Assembly: GCA_002401285.1 (NCBI GenBank)
Contig: NVSQ01000013.1
Location: 54,219 to 61,059 of the forward strand
Source of the DNA: SAR202 cluster bacterium
GTDB taxonomy: Bacteria; Chloroflexota; Dehalococcoidia; UBA3495
Direction of reading: 5' to 3'
Length of the DNA: 6,841 bases
Shown: positions 1 through 6,150 of the stretch, one piece after another
How positions within the stretch are numbered: position 1 is the stretch's first letter
How the letters are laid out: each line of letters begins with the position of its first letter
Program-made: the position numbers and the translations under genes
The notes under the pieces: generated by a model
Told to the model about the DNA's origin: nothing
The model's database searches: none
The model's input: the letters and a program-made list of their open reading frames with translations, nothing else

Positions 1-57
1 GTCATCGTAACTCGTACGCTGCCCGGGGAACTGCAGGGAATCATGGACGTGAAGTAG
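1..57 (+). CDS. possible C-terminal tail of a rightward gene (partial)
   Basis: Frame 1 is open from the first base and ends at a TAG at 55-57. It gives 18 residues, VIVTRTLPGELQGIMDVK. Third codon positions are mostly G or C, as in the clear genes of the window. The gene would converge on the leftward oxidase gene that ends at 283. Eighteen codons are too few to recognise a family, and an open frame of this length can occur by chance. No terminator hairpin of good quality follows it. Confidence 0.3.
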   Translation, partial: VIVTRTLPGELQGIMDVK

Positions 58-282
58 CCCCGGCCTGGTGATTCTGCGTCATGTTGGTTGTGCTGGACTG
101 CCTGGTTGTAGCGGTCACCTCAGATTCCTCGCCGCCCTTTAGCGGAAGGGCTGGTGTCGGAATGACGAATTGTGCGGACGAAGGTTGGCAATTCTATTTT
201 CGGAGCAATGACAGTTGTTACTTCTGCCTGGATAGGGTATTACTGGGCCTAGGTAAGGATTCGGTGAACCGCCTTGTGAGGC
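58..282. other. gene-free stretch between convergent genes
   Basis: I see no supported gene here. A small imperfect hairpin is present at 134-151: a 6-bp GCCCTT/AAGGGC stem with a 6-base loop. It lacks a T-run on either strand, so it is at best a weak terminator. The 3' end of the leftward oxidase gene (stop at 283-285) and the possible rightward tail (stop at 55-57) face each other across this region. An 84-codon rightward open frame starting at 81 crosses it but has no convincing ribosome binding site or protein-like composition. Confidence 0.4.
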
Positions 283-1395
283 CTAGCGAAAGCTATCCGG
301 CTGGGGGAACAGGGACAGCAATGGCGAGACAGTAGTTATGGTGCTCATGTCGATGCTATCGATAGTTGTGCGGCCGCACATGCCCATGGTCGCGTCCAGC
401 TCGTCCCGGAGCATCTCCAAGACTGACAGGACCCCGTTCTCCCCGTCCACCGCCAGGCCCCAAAACAGAGGCCGTCCGACCAGCACGGCGCGGGCCCCCA
501 GAGCCAAGGCCTTGAAGATGTCGGAACCCCTGCGGATACCTCCATCCATGTAGACCTCGATGCGTCCATCCACGGCCTCCACCACCTCTGGTAGCACCTC
601 GATAGTGGCCAAGGTGGTGTCCAGGTACCTGGCGCCGTGGTTGGAGACAATCACGCCCTTGGCGCCATGTTCGGCGCTTTGCCTGCCGTCTTCCCCCACC
701 ATGATTCCTTTGACCACCACCGGCAGCTTGGTGTTAGCCGCCAGCCAGTCCAGGTCCTCCCAGGTGGAGGCGGGGTCCCGGATGTCGCTGGGGCCGGCGG
801 GGGCGTCGGCGCCGAACTTCCACGTGTGCGTGGATAGATCCAGATGGGCGTAGTTGGGAGACGAGGAACCTACGTAATTGTTTCGTAGATTGCGCTCACG
901 TTTGGGCTTGATCTTGGCGTCCAGGGTTACGCAGAGGGCGGAGTATCCCGCGTCTTCAGCTCGCTTGGCCATATCCAGGGTCAGTTCCCGATCCTTGAAG
1001 AAATAGTACTGGAACCACAAAGGCCCGGTGGCCACTTCGGCCACGTCTTCCAAGGTGCGGGAGGCGTGGGAGCTCAGGGCCATGATCGTGTTCATGGCTC
1101 CGGCGGCCTTGGCGGTTGCCAGCTCGCCATCGGGATGCGCGGCGCCGTGGTTTCCCGCCGGGTCCAGCATCACCGGGAAATCGATCTTGTTTCCCAACAC
1201 GGTGGTACTCAGGTCCCGCTGGCTAACGTCCACCATCATTCTCGGTTTCATCATGATCGAATCGAATACGGCCCGGGTGCGGCGAAGGGTTATCTCGTCC
1301 GTTGCTGCCCCAGCGATGAAGTCGTATTCGCCCTGGGCCAGACGCTCCTTGGCGATCGCTTCGTATTCGTAGATGTTTACCGGATTCGTCGTCAT
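283..1395 (-). CDS. FMN-dependent alpha-hydroxy-acid oxidase/dehydrogenase family protein
   Basis: A 370-residue TIM-barrel flavoenzyme of the glycolate oxidase / lactate oxidase / L-lactate dehydrogenase family. Members oxidise L-2-hydroxy acids to 2-keto acids, passing electrons to oxygen or a carrier. The length is typical. Family active-site residues are visible by alignment from memory: Tyr24 (YDFIAGAATDE), Tyr131 in FQYYFFKDR, Asp159, Lys229 in VVVKGIM, and His253 and Arg256 in SNHGARYLD. The FMN phosphate-binding DGGIRRG is at 284-290, with GR at 307-308. The spinach glycolate oxidase tryptophan after LSS (Trp108) is His110 here, and the usual PTAM flavin-contact motif reads PAGN (79-82), so this is a divergent branch with an unknown substrate. 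GAGGAG six bases before the ATG supports the start. It lies 25 bp downstream of the alpha/beta hydrolase gene and is probably co-transcribed with it. Confidence 0.9.
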   Translation of the reverse strand: MTTNPVNIYEYEAIAKERLAQGEYDFIAGAATDEITLRRTRAVFDSIMMKPRMMVDVSQRDLSTTVLGNKIDFPVMLDPAGNHGAAHPDGELATAKAAGAMNTIMALSSHASRTLEDVAEVATGPLWFQYYFFKDRELTLDMAKRAEDAGYSALCVTLDAKIKPKRERNLRNNYVGSSSPNYAHLDLSTHTWKFGADAPAGPSDIRDPASTWEDLDWLAANTKLPVVVKGIMVGEDGRQSAEHGAKGVIVSNHGARYLDTTLATIEVLPEVVEAVDGRIEVYMDGGIRRGSDIFKALALGARAVLVGRPLFWGLAVDGENGVLSVLEMLRDELDATMGMCGRTTIDSIDMSTITTVSPLLSLFPQPDSFR

Positions 1396-1420
1396 GACGT
1401 TCTCCTCTCCACGGCGGGTA

Positions 1421-2281
1421 TCAAGCGGGCGAGATTTGGGCGTGGACTCCCAAAAAGGAGCGGGTAGCCTCGATGAATTCTTTGGGCTTGTCCACGGTTA
1501 CCACGTGGCCCGCGTTGGGGATGTCTACCGACGTGATCTGCTTACCCCGTTGCTTCATCTGTTCGATGGTTTCGTCGGATACCAGGCCGCTCTCAGCGCC
1601 CCGAACTTCCAAGATCGGGCAGGTGATGGAATCGATACCCTTCCAATAGCGGGCTTGGAGCGTCGGATCAGTTTGGTCGGGCAGAGGAACGTTGAACAGA
1701 GAAGCGTCGGCCTTCCAGGTCCACTGGCCGTCATCCCGGCGATACATCTTATCTTCGGCGTCCTTTCTCAGGCCGGCGTCGGAGGCCCAGGGATTGCTCT
1801 CGCGCATCCACGATATCGCGGCGTCCAGGCTGGGGAACTCCATGGGAGTGACGGGCCGGGAAGCCGCCCGCTCTTGCCACTGAGGGCTGGGCTGCGGGCT
1901 GATGTCCACGATGATGATGCGCTCCACCCGGTCTTGGTGGTCCGGAGTGTAGAGCAAGGAATGCCAGCCTCCCATGGAAAGACCAGCCAGGACGAACTTT
2001 GACAGACCCAGGGCGTCTACGAAACCCGCCAAGTCCTCCACGAACCGGTCCCGGGCGTAGCCGGTGTCGGCCCATTGGCTGCCGCCGTGTCCCCGCTGAT
2101 CCACGGCCAGCACGTGGTAGTGGGGGGACATCGCTTCGGCGAATTCGTCCCAGATGTGGGCTTGGCCGGTGTGGCCGTGCAGGCAGACCAATGGGGTCTT
2201 TCCGTCCGTGCCCCAATCCAGGTACCGCAGCCGGACGCCGTTTACTGTTACGAACTTTTCTTGGGCTTTTACGGTAGTCAT
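1421..2281 (-). CDS. alpha/beta hydrolase fold protein
   Basis: A 286-residue alpha/beta hydrolase of the single-domain esterase / C-C bond hydrolase / haloperoxidase-like group. Numbered from the chosen start, it shows the oxyanion-hole HGHTG at 35-39, VDQRGHGGS near 61-68, the nucleophile elbow GLSMGG with Ser102, and the catalytic histidine in NAGH at His259. The acid of the triad is probably Glu230 in RGAESG or Asp236 in VSDE; the usual position normally carries Asp. A longer frame begins at 2302. I chose the ATG at 2281 because AGGAG lies seven bases upstream of it and the extra seven residues are not family-like. There is no signal peptide, so it is cytoplasmic. It lies between the phosphatase gene (129 bp upstream) and the oxidase gene (25 bp downstream). 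Substrate unknown. Confidence 0.88.
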   Translation of the reverse strand: MTTVKAQEKFVTVNGVRLRYLDWGTDGKTPLVCLHGHTGQAHIWDEFAEAMSPHYHVLAVDQRGHGGSQWADTGYARDRFVEDLAGFVDALGLSKFVLAGLSMGGWHSLLYTPDHQDRVERIIIVDISPQPSPQWQERAASRPVTPMEFPSLDAAISWMRESNPWASDAGLRKDAEDKMYRRDDGQWTWKADASLFNVPLPDQTDPTLQARYWKGIDSITCPILEVRGAESGLVSDETIEQMKQRGKQITSVDIPNAGHVVTVDKPKEFIEATRSFLGVHAQISPA

Positions 2282-2288
2282 AGGTCTA

Positions 2289-2293
2289 CTCCT
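2289..2293 (-). promoter_or_regulatory. ribosome binding site deciding the hydrolase start
   Basis: On the minus strand AGGAG is followed by seven bases and then the ATG at 2281-2279. The upstream in-frame ATG at 2302 would put this Shine-Dalgarno sequence inside the coding region, so the shorter protein is preferred. Confidence 0.7.
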
Positions 2294-2369
2294 GCAAGGC
2301 AAATAATGGTCGGGGTCACCTACGATGGCACCAGCCTGGTCATGTACCCCGGAATAGTAGTCGTAAATA

Positions 2370-2396
2370 GCCTCGCCGTCCAGCGGTTCGGCAGGC
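2370..2396 (-). terminator. possible weak terminator hairpin after the phosphatase gene
   Basis: The arms are GCCT plus GCCG (2370-2373, 2375-2378) and CGGC plus AGGC (2389-2396): eight pairs with one bulged base and a 10-base loop. Read on the minus strand, the stem is followed by TATTTACGAC, only a modest U-rich tail. Together with the stronger hairpin just before it (2400-2430), it could reduce read-through from the phosphatase gene into the hydrolase gene. It is a marginal call. Confidence 0.3.
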
Positions 2397-2399
2397 GCG

Positions 2400-2430
2400 G
2401 TCCCGACAAGTTAGGAAACTTGCTCGGGAC
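2400..2430 (-). other. long hairpin containing the phosphatase stop codon
   Basis: An inverted repeat has arms at 2400-2412 and 2417-2430 with a 4-base loop (AGGA on the plus strand). Thirteen base pairs form with one unpaired base (C2423). The TAA stop codon of the phosphatase gene (2411-2413) sits inside the structure. No T-run follows on either strand, so it does not look like a standard intrinsic terminator. It may be an mRNA processing or stability element, or half of a two-hairpin terminator with 2370-2396. Confidence 0.5.
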
Positions 2431-3133
2431 TCAGGTGGTTAATGCGGTTTACGTATCTGACGTCTTGGACTTCGCTGCCGTCCATACTGATTCTCGAGAT
2501 TGCCGTGTTGTGATGGCGGTAGTACATCTGCCCTGCTGGATCTTGCCCGAACAACGCCGTGAGAAGGGCGTTCATGAATCCGCCATGGCTGATGATAGCT
2601 ACCCTATCTTCGTTTGGAGCCATTTCATGTAGCTGTTTCGCGACCTTGGCTGCCCTGACCAATACGGATGCCGCGTCTTCATGGCCTTTGTTCCACCATC
2701 CGTCGTCATCGAAATCCACAGGCAGTTGGTAATCGGGGAATTCGGACAAAATCTCGGACCTGGTCCTGCCGGGGTAGCCTACCAGTCCCTCATCTCCACC
2801 GTGCTTCAGGTACATCCCGCCTTCTTCGTGGATGTCTACCCAGATCTTGGGCGCCATCCCTAATGCCATGGCGACCGGCTGGACGGTTTGCAGGCTACGG
2901 TACATGGCACTGGTGAACAGTGAAGTAATGCCAAAGCCTTGACGCAACTGATACTTGGTGTTGCCGGTGTCGGCGGTTATCCGGTCGTGAGTCTCCCCGG
3001 AAGCCAGATGTTCAGCCAGGAGTTCGGCCTGCCGCTTTCCCAGGTCTGTCAGTGGCGGGTCCACTTCCCGGTCTCGAATATTGGCGAGGGCGTTATTCCC
3101 TGACTGGCCATGCCGAATGATAAACAGATCCAT
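2411..3133 (-). CDS. histidine phosphatase (phosphoglycerate mutase-like) family protein
   Basis: A 240-residue branch-1 histidine phosphatase. The catalytic RHG is at residues 7-9 (IIRHGQSGNN), with His8 as the phospho-acceptor. The core arginine is Arg79 (SAMYRSLQT), an acidic pair Glu103-Glu104 sits where the proton donor is expected, and the second histidine is His183 in IISHGGF. LTDLGKRQAELLAEHL at 28-43 is a family hallmark. Insertions at 45-70 and 105-150 are longer than in the minimal domain. Members dephosphorylate small metabolites, sugar phosphates or proteins; the substrate cannot be inferred here. The ATG at 3133 has AGGA eight bases upstream. It lies 66 bp after the flavin oxidoreductase gene. 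Its stop codon is buried in a hairpin (2400-2430). There is no signal peptide. Confidence 0.87.
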   Translation of the reverse strand: MDLFIIRHGQSGNNALANIRDREVDPPLTDLGKRQAELLAEHLASGETHDRITADTGNTKYQLRQGFGITSLFTSAMYRSLQTVQPVAMALGMAPKIWVDIHEEGGMYLKHGGDEGLVGYPGRTRSEILSEFPDYQLPVDFDDDGWWNKGHEDAASVLVRAAKVAKQLHEMAPNEDRVAIISHGGFMNALLTALFGQDPAGQMYYRHHNTAISRISMDGSEVQDVRYVNRINHLSPEQVS

Positions 3134-3199
3134 TAAGTTAGTCCTATGTTAAGTTTGAGGAAGCGAGTTTAGGGTTTCAGAGGCACTGAGCTCTCCGGG

Positions 3200-4111
3200 T
3201 CAGTTACCGGGGAATTCGGGAATAATCTGCCGGGCGAAGCGCTCCATGGTGGCAAGTACCGTGTCCACGGTTTCCTGATGAAGTTCGGGGATGCTGTAAA
3301 AGGTGTCCATCACCAGGTGAGACACGCCGGCCGAGGCGAAGCGGTTGATCCCATCAATCACGTTGCTTTCAGCGCCGACCAAGGGCCAATCTGAATCAGC
3401 GGCGCCGTCCAAAATCTTCATGGGATGGCGGGCGGCGATCTGAATCTTGCCGGGGTCACGGCCGGCCCTTTCCGCCAAGCGGCGCAAACGGGGCGCTCCT
3501 TCCTCCAGCAGTTGGAAGCTGGGGCGGGAAGGGTGCCAGGCGTCGCCGAACTCGGCCGCCCTTCGGATGGACCTACGGCTGCCTCCGCCGACCCAGAAAG
3601 GAGGATGGGGGCTCTGCACCGGCTGGGGAAAGGAGTTGATCCCGGAGAAATTAAAGTGCTTTCCCTCAAAATTAGGCCGGTCCACCGTCCAGACATGTTG
3701 GAGCACCTGGAGCACCTCGTCGGCGACGGACCCCCTTTCATCCCAGGGAGCGCCCAACGCCCGGTATTCCTCTTCCCCCGAACCGACGCCTACTCCCAGG
3801 ATAAGCCGGCCGTTGGAGAGCTGGTCGACGGTGGCGGCGATCTGGGCCATATGCAACGGGTTTCGGAAGGGCAAGATAATTATGCTGGTTCCCAGAGTGA
3901 TCTTCTTTGTAACCGCCGCCACGTACCCCAACACGGTAAAGGGGTCGTAGTAGCCTAGGCCGAACCGGTCTACATCCTGGTCGGGCACCGCGGTATGTTC
4001 GCTGACCCAAACCGTGTCGAATCCCATGGATTCGGCTTCTTGGGCCACCCGCATGATCCCCTCGGCTGAAGCCACTTGGCGATAGTGGGGCAACATAACA
4101 CCGAACTTCAT
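3200..4111 (-). CDS. LLM-class (luciferase-like) flavin/F420-dependent oxidoreductase
   Basis: A 303-residue bacterial-luciferase-like TIM barrel. Family landmarks appear in order: MKFGVMLPHY at the start; GFDTVWVSEHT at 30-40; ITLGTSIIILPFRNP at 71-85, containing the characteristic bulge region; DQLSNGRLILGVGVGSGEEEYRALG at about 96-120; and PPFWVGGGSRRSIRRAAEFGDAWHP at about 170-194. Length and motif order fit the subgroup often annotated as TIGR03619-type F420-dependent oxidoreductases. FMN and F420 users share this fold and I cannot separate them from sequence alone. Such proteins act as monooxygenases or hydride-transfer enzymes on small molecules. The start ATG has a purine stretch (AAGGGG) rather far upstream, about 11 bases, but the N-terminus aligns well. 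It lies 33 bp downstream of the GlcG-like gene, in the same direction. Confidence 0.9.
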   Translation of the reverse strand: MKFGVMLPHYRQVASAEGIMRVAQEAESMGFDTVWVSEHTAVPDQDVDRFGLGYYDPFTVLGYVAAVTKKITLGTSIIILPFRNPLHMAQIAATVDQLSNGRLILGVGVGSGEEEYRALGAPWDERGSVADEVLQVLQHVWTVDRPNFEGKHFNFSGINSFPQPVQSPHPPFWVGGGSRRSIRRAAEFGDAWHPSRPSFQLLEEGAPRLRRLAERAGRDPGKIQIAARHPMKILDGAADSDWPLVGAESNVIDGINRFASAGVSHLVMDTFYSIPELHQETVDTVLATMERFARQIIPEFPGN

Positions 4112-4144
4112 GACCCGATATTCCCCTTACCAGGACTGGTTGCT

Positions 4145-4561
4145 TTACAGGTTCATGGCCGCCAGGCCAACCCGGGACAAGTCTTCGTCGGACTGACCGC
4201 TGGGGTAGCCGCCGACGCCGATGCCACCAAGAATAGCACCATCCTGCATCAACACAAGACCGCCTTGGCCGTGAGTCAGGTTGGGGTCGCCCAGGTCGCT
4301 CATGTTTCTGCCCTGACCGTGGATGCGCTCGGCGTGTGCTCCACTGTCCATTCCCACGATGGCGGACGTATACGCCTTGCGAAGGGCGTGCCGCCGGCTG
4401 AATATGCGCAGGTTGTCCATCTTGGCATAGGCTACCAAGTTGCCCGTGTCGTCAACTATGGCCATTGCTACCGGCTCATCGGGAGTCTGCATGGCTTTGT
4501 CTATCATGGCGCTCATGGCCGCCCGAACTTGTTCGAAACTCAAAAACGGTTTGTCTGCCAT
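4145..4561 (-). CDS. GlcG/HbpS-like heme-binding family protein
   Basis: A 138-residue protein of the GlcG/HbpS (DUF336) family. The diagnostic features are AMAIVDDTGNLVAYAKMDN at 32-50, the helix SRRHALRKAYTSAIVG at 55-70, and the C-terminal GGIGVGGYPSGQSDEDLSRVGL at 112-133, where most members have GGIGVSG followed by DE and a terminal helix. Length is typical. Some relatives bind heme or sense redox state in Streptomyces; others sit next to glycolate oxidase genes without a settled function, which fits an alpha-hydroxy-acid oxidase gene in the same cluster. AAGGAG six bases before the ATG makes the start secure. It is the first gene of the leftward set, downstream of a consensus -10 box at 4632-4637 and a palindrome at 4671-4687. 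Confidence 0.88.
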   Translation of the reverse strand: MADKPFLSFEQVRAAMSAMIDKAMQTPDEPVAMAIVDDTGNLVAYAKMDNLRIFSRRHALRKAYTSAIVGMDSGAHAERIHGQGRNMSDLGDPNLTHGQGGLVLMQDGAILGGIGVGGYPSGQSDEDLSRVGLAAMNL

Positions 4562-4631
4562 CGGTTGCTCCTTTCGCTTTTATTCGTGCCGCCGCCGGGT
4601 GGGTTCAATGGCCTCACCGGGGCACTGAGTC

Positions 4632-4637
4632 ATTATA
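4632..4637 (-). promoter_or_regulatory. -10 box of the leftward gene cluster
   Basis: The minus strand reads TATAAT, a perfect sigma-70-type -10, preceded by TGCT (close to an extended -10). No good -35 is found at 16-18 bp, where the bases read like CGCCAC. This suggests activator dependence or reliance on the extended -10. Transcription would start near 4625, giving a leader of about 60 bases before the GlcG-like ATG. Confidence 0.5.
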
Positions 4638-4670
4638 AGCAGAACAAGGGTGTGTGGCGCTATCTTGAGG

Positions 4671-4687
4671 GTAAATCGGCGATTTAC
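4671..4687. promoter_or_regulatory. 17-bp palindrome, candidate operator in the divergent region
   Basis: GTAAATCG, one central base (G4679), then CGATTTAC: perfect 8-bp arms around a single base. The short spacing and the A/T-flanked core are typical of a homodimeric helix-turn-helix binding site rather than an RNA hairpin, since the loop would be far too small. Its centre lies about 54 bases upstream of the predicted leftward start site, a common activator position, and upstream of the rightward exported-protein gene. No regulator gene is visible in the window. Confidence 0.55.
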
Positions 4688-4716
4688 TTAAGGGTAGACT
4701 TGGTTGATTTCTGGGA

Positions 4717-4740
4717 GTTGGAATATAGGTTGGAATATAG
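4717..4740 (+). repeat. perfect 12-bp tandem duplication upstream of the exported-protein gene
   Basis: GTTGGAATATAG occurs twice head to tail (4717-4728 and 4729-4740). It lies 48 bp before the ATG at 4788 and overlaps plausible promoter elements: a TTGGTT at 4700-4705 is 18 bp from TATAGG at 4724-4729, and the second copy runs into TAGAAT at 4738-4743. It could be a duplicated -10 region or a pair of binding sites. The promoter assignment is uncertain; the repeat itself is read directly. Confidence 0.6.
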
Positions 4741-4787
4741 AATGTACGTGAGGGCTTCCGTGCCTACACCGGAGGAGGGAATCAAAA

Positions 4788-5297
4788 ATGAAGTTTATGA
4801 TGCCTAACAAACGTCTTTTGGCGGTGGCCATAGCGGCGGACTTTGTGGCCGTGTTCCCACTGTTTGTAGTACTGGCGGCACAAGGCCAGATCACCGAAGT
4901 GAACCCTTCCGGAGTCTCTGGTGTTCAAGCCACTGTGACCGTCGGGACAGGAGAAGACGTGAGGGAACTGAATATCAATGCGAAAACGACCTGGAAAGCG
5001 GTTCCAGGGAAGGGTAAAAACCGTGCGGTTAATGCAAGTTTTTCTTTTAGTGTCGCGGAGGCTGGAGGCGACGGGTCACCGGTTTTCGTGTGCAAAGAGG
5101 GCGGAGGATCTTTGGCCGCCGCCGTCGACAGATGCATAGACGACCTGAGAGCAGCAGAAGATGAGGATTTAACCGAGCTCATTCCCAGGGTGGAAAAGTT
5201 CAGGGACGCAGCGCTGCATGGACTGGATGCGTTTGGTATAGATCCAGCCACTTATTTCACAAGCACTGGCACGACCGGCGGCGAGATCGCTCCCTAA
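4788..5297 (+). CDS. unrecognised exported or membrane-anchored protein
   Basis: A 169-residue protein I do not recognise. The N-terminus is a signal peptide or anchor: MKFMMPNKR, then a hydrophobic stretch at about 10-31 (LLAVAIAADFVAVFPLFVVLAA). Possible cleavage is after Ala31 or at AQG/QIT. The first part of the mature region is rich in T, V and G, in short strands as in a beta-rich domain (35-100). Two cysteines, Cys102 and Cys116, could form a disulfide outside the cell. Residues 117-150 are acidic and predicted helical (DDLRAAEDEDLTELIPRVEKF). The tail is rich in G and T. A GGAGGAGGG Shine-Dalgarno sequence precedes the ATG at 4788; ATGs at codons 4 and 5 are alternatives. It is transcribed divergently from the GlcG-like cluster and ends at a hairpin terminator. 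Function unknown. Confidence 0.75.
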   Translation: MKFMMPNKRLLAVAIAADFVAVFPLFVVLAAQGQITEVNPSGVSGVQATVTVGTGEDVRELNINAKTTWKAVPGKGKNRAVNASFSFSVAEAGGDGSPVFVCKEGGGSLAAAVDRCIDDLRAAEDEDLTELIPRVEKFRDAALHGLDAFGIDPATYFTSTGTTGGEIAP

Positions 5298-5336
5298 CGT
5301 AGACAGGGTTCCTGACTCCGGTATTTGACAACCGAC

Positions 5337-5373
5337 GCCCCCAAAGATGAACTCTTTGGGGGCTGATTCTTTA
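5337..5373 (+). terminator. intrinsic terminator after the exported-protein gene
   Basis: GCCCCCAAAGA at 5337-5347 pairs with TCTTTGGGGGC at 5353-5363: an 11-bp perfect stem with a 5-base loop, followed by TGATTCTTTAT on the plus strand. It begins 40 bp after the stop codon at 5297. The convergent leftward DinB-like gene ends at 5398, so the same stem may also stop its transcription, though the minus-strand tail is less T-rich. Confidence 0.85.
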
Positions 5374-5397
5374 TCCCACTGACCCCATCTTCGCCGG

Positions 5398-6015
5398 TCA
5401 CTCGCGCCGGGGGATAGTTCCGTCCCACTCGCTCAACGGCGCGCAATGCCAACGCCAATTGACGTCCGGGGGCGCCAATCCGGAGAGTTCTAAGCGGCCG
5501 TTGGCCCACCGCAGGGAGTCCCAAGCGCTAACATCCGTGGGAGCCCACGGAAACAGCCGGGCGAGAACCTTGGCGCATATTTCTTCTGGCGCCTGGAAGT
5601 CGATCCCGAAGCCGCCCGCTATGTCCGCCGTGTGGATCAGGATCTCGTCGCATGACATCCCGGCGAACCCGCTGGCGTCCGCCATGCCGGCCGGATGATA
5701 AGCCCGCGCCGATGCCGGCGCCGCCCGGAGCACGTGTTCCAGGATTGAGGTGGCCACCTCTACGGTCAACAATACCTCCGCAACGGTAAGTTGATCCCCT
5801 CCTCCACTGACTCTCGGCAGCCGCTCATTCGCTTGGAGCGCCAATTGGGAGGCGTAGAATAGCTGGGCGCTGGGAATGTGTTCCAGCGTTTGGCGGCAAG
5901 ACCATTCCAAACCGTCCGCCAAGATGGACCAGTCCTGGTCCACCACGCCGGAAAGCGCCTCACGGCAGGCCGCCGCCGCCGCCCGCGCATCCCCTGGTCC
6001 CACTGTTTCATTCAT
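5398..6015 (-). CDS. DinB-like / maleylpyruvate isomerase-type metal-binding family protein
   Basis: A 205-residue four-helix-bundle protein of the DinB-like superfamily, in the group annotated as 'maleylpyruvate isomerase family mycothiol-dependent enzyme' (TIGR03083-like). Numbered from the chosen start, the DWSILADGLEWSCRQTLEH block (28-46) carries the first metal ligand His46. DEILIHTADI supplies Glu124 and His128 in the ExxxH spacing of the family's three-ligand site. LARLFPWAP and SLRWANGRLEL follow, as in many relatives. Real substrates of most members are unknown, and mycothiol use is a family inference that would be unexpected outside actinobacteria. The frame extends to 6180, but that extension translates a tRNA 3' end (MWVRFPPPAP) and a terminator. 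AGGAG is eight bases from the ATG at 6015 and only two from the ATG at 6021, so 6015 is preferred. Confidence 0.82.
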   Translation of the reverse strand: MNETVGPGDARAAAAACREALSGVVDQDWSILADGLEWSCRQTLEHIPSAQLFYASQLALQANERLPRVSGGGDQLTVAEVLLTVEVATSILEHVLRAAPASARAYHPAGMADASGFAGMSCDEILIHTADIAGGFGIDFQAPEEICAKVLARLFPWAPTDVSAWDSLRWANGRLELSGLAPPDVNWRWHCAPLSEWDGTIPRRE

Positions 6016-6023
6016 CTTCATGA

Positions 6024-6028
6024 CTCCT
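6024..6028 (-). promoter_or_regulatory. ribosome binding site deciding the DinB-like start
   Basis: AGGAG on the minus strand is followed by TC and an ATG (6021), then AAG and a second ATG (6015). The eight-base spacing to the second ATG is standard and the two-base spacing to the first is too short. The far upstream start at 6180 is excluded because it lies in a tRNA remnant. Confidence 0.7.
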
Positions 6029-6096
6029 ATATTTGTTGAGGTCGACTCACACCGGAAGTCCAACAAAGGTTCGTGGATCAGATGCGGGGAGCCAGC

Positions 6097-6131
6097 CAAA
6101 TCCAAAGGCCCCTGAAACTCCTCAGGGGCCT
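6097..6131 (-). terminator. intrinsic terminator of the tRNA-Leu gene
   Basis: AGGCCCCTGA (6106-6115) pairs with TCAGGGGCCT (6122-6131): a 10-bp perfect stem with a 6-base loop. On the minus strand it is followed by TTTGGATTTGG. It starts 19 bases after the CCA end of the tRNA remnant at 6151, the usual place for a tRNA terminator. This indicates that the sequence to the left of 6208 is the original chromosomal 3' flank of a tRNA gene. The plus-strand tail (GTTTCTGTG) is also somewhat T-rich, so it may work both ways. Confidence 0.8.
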
Positions 6132-6150
6132 GTTTCTGTGCCTGTAAAGT

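Noticed and set aside
134..151. Terminator for the leftward oxidase gene
   Set aside because: The stem is only six base pairs and has no T-run on either strand, and it lies about 130 bp past the stop codon.
81..335. 84-codon rightward open frame at the left end
   Set aside because: No credible ribosome binding site or domain, low-complexity composition, and overlap with the 3' end of the oxidase gene on the other strand.
1373..2002. 209-codon rightward open frame
   Set aside because: It is the antisense shadow of the alpha/beta hydrolase and of the oxidase start; the minus strand carries clear catalytic motifs there.
4076..4807. 243-codon rightward open frame
   Set aside because: It lies antisense to the GlcG-like gene and crosses the divergent promoter region, overlapping the start of the exported-protein gene. 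No recognisable domain.
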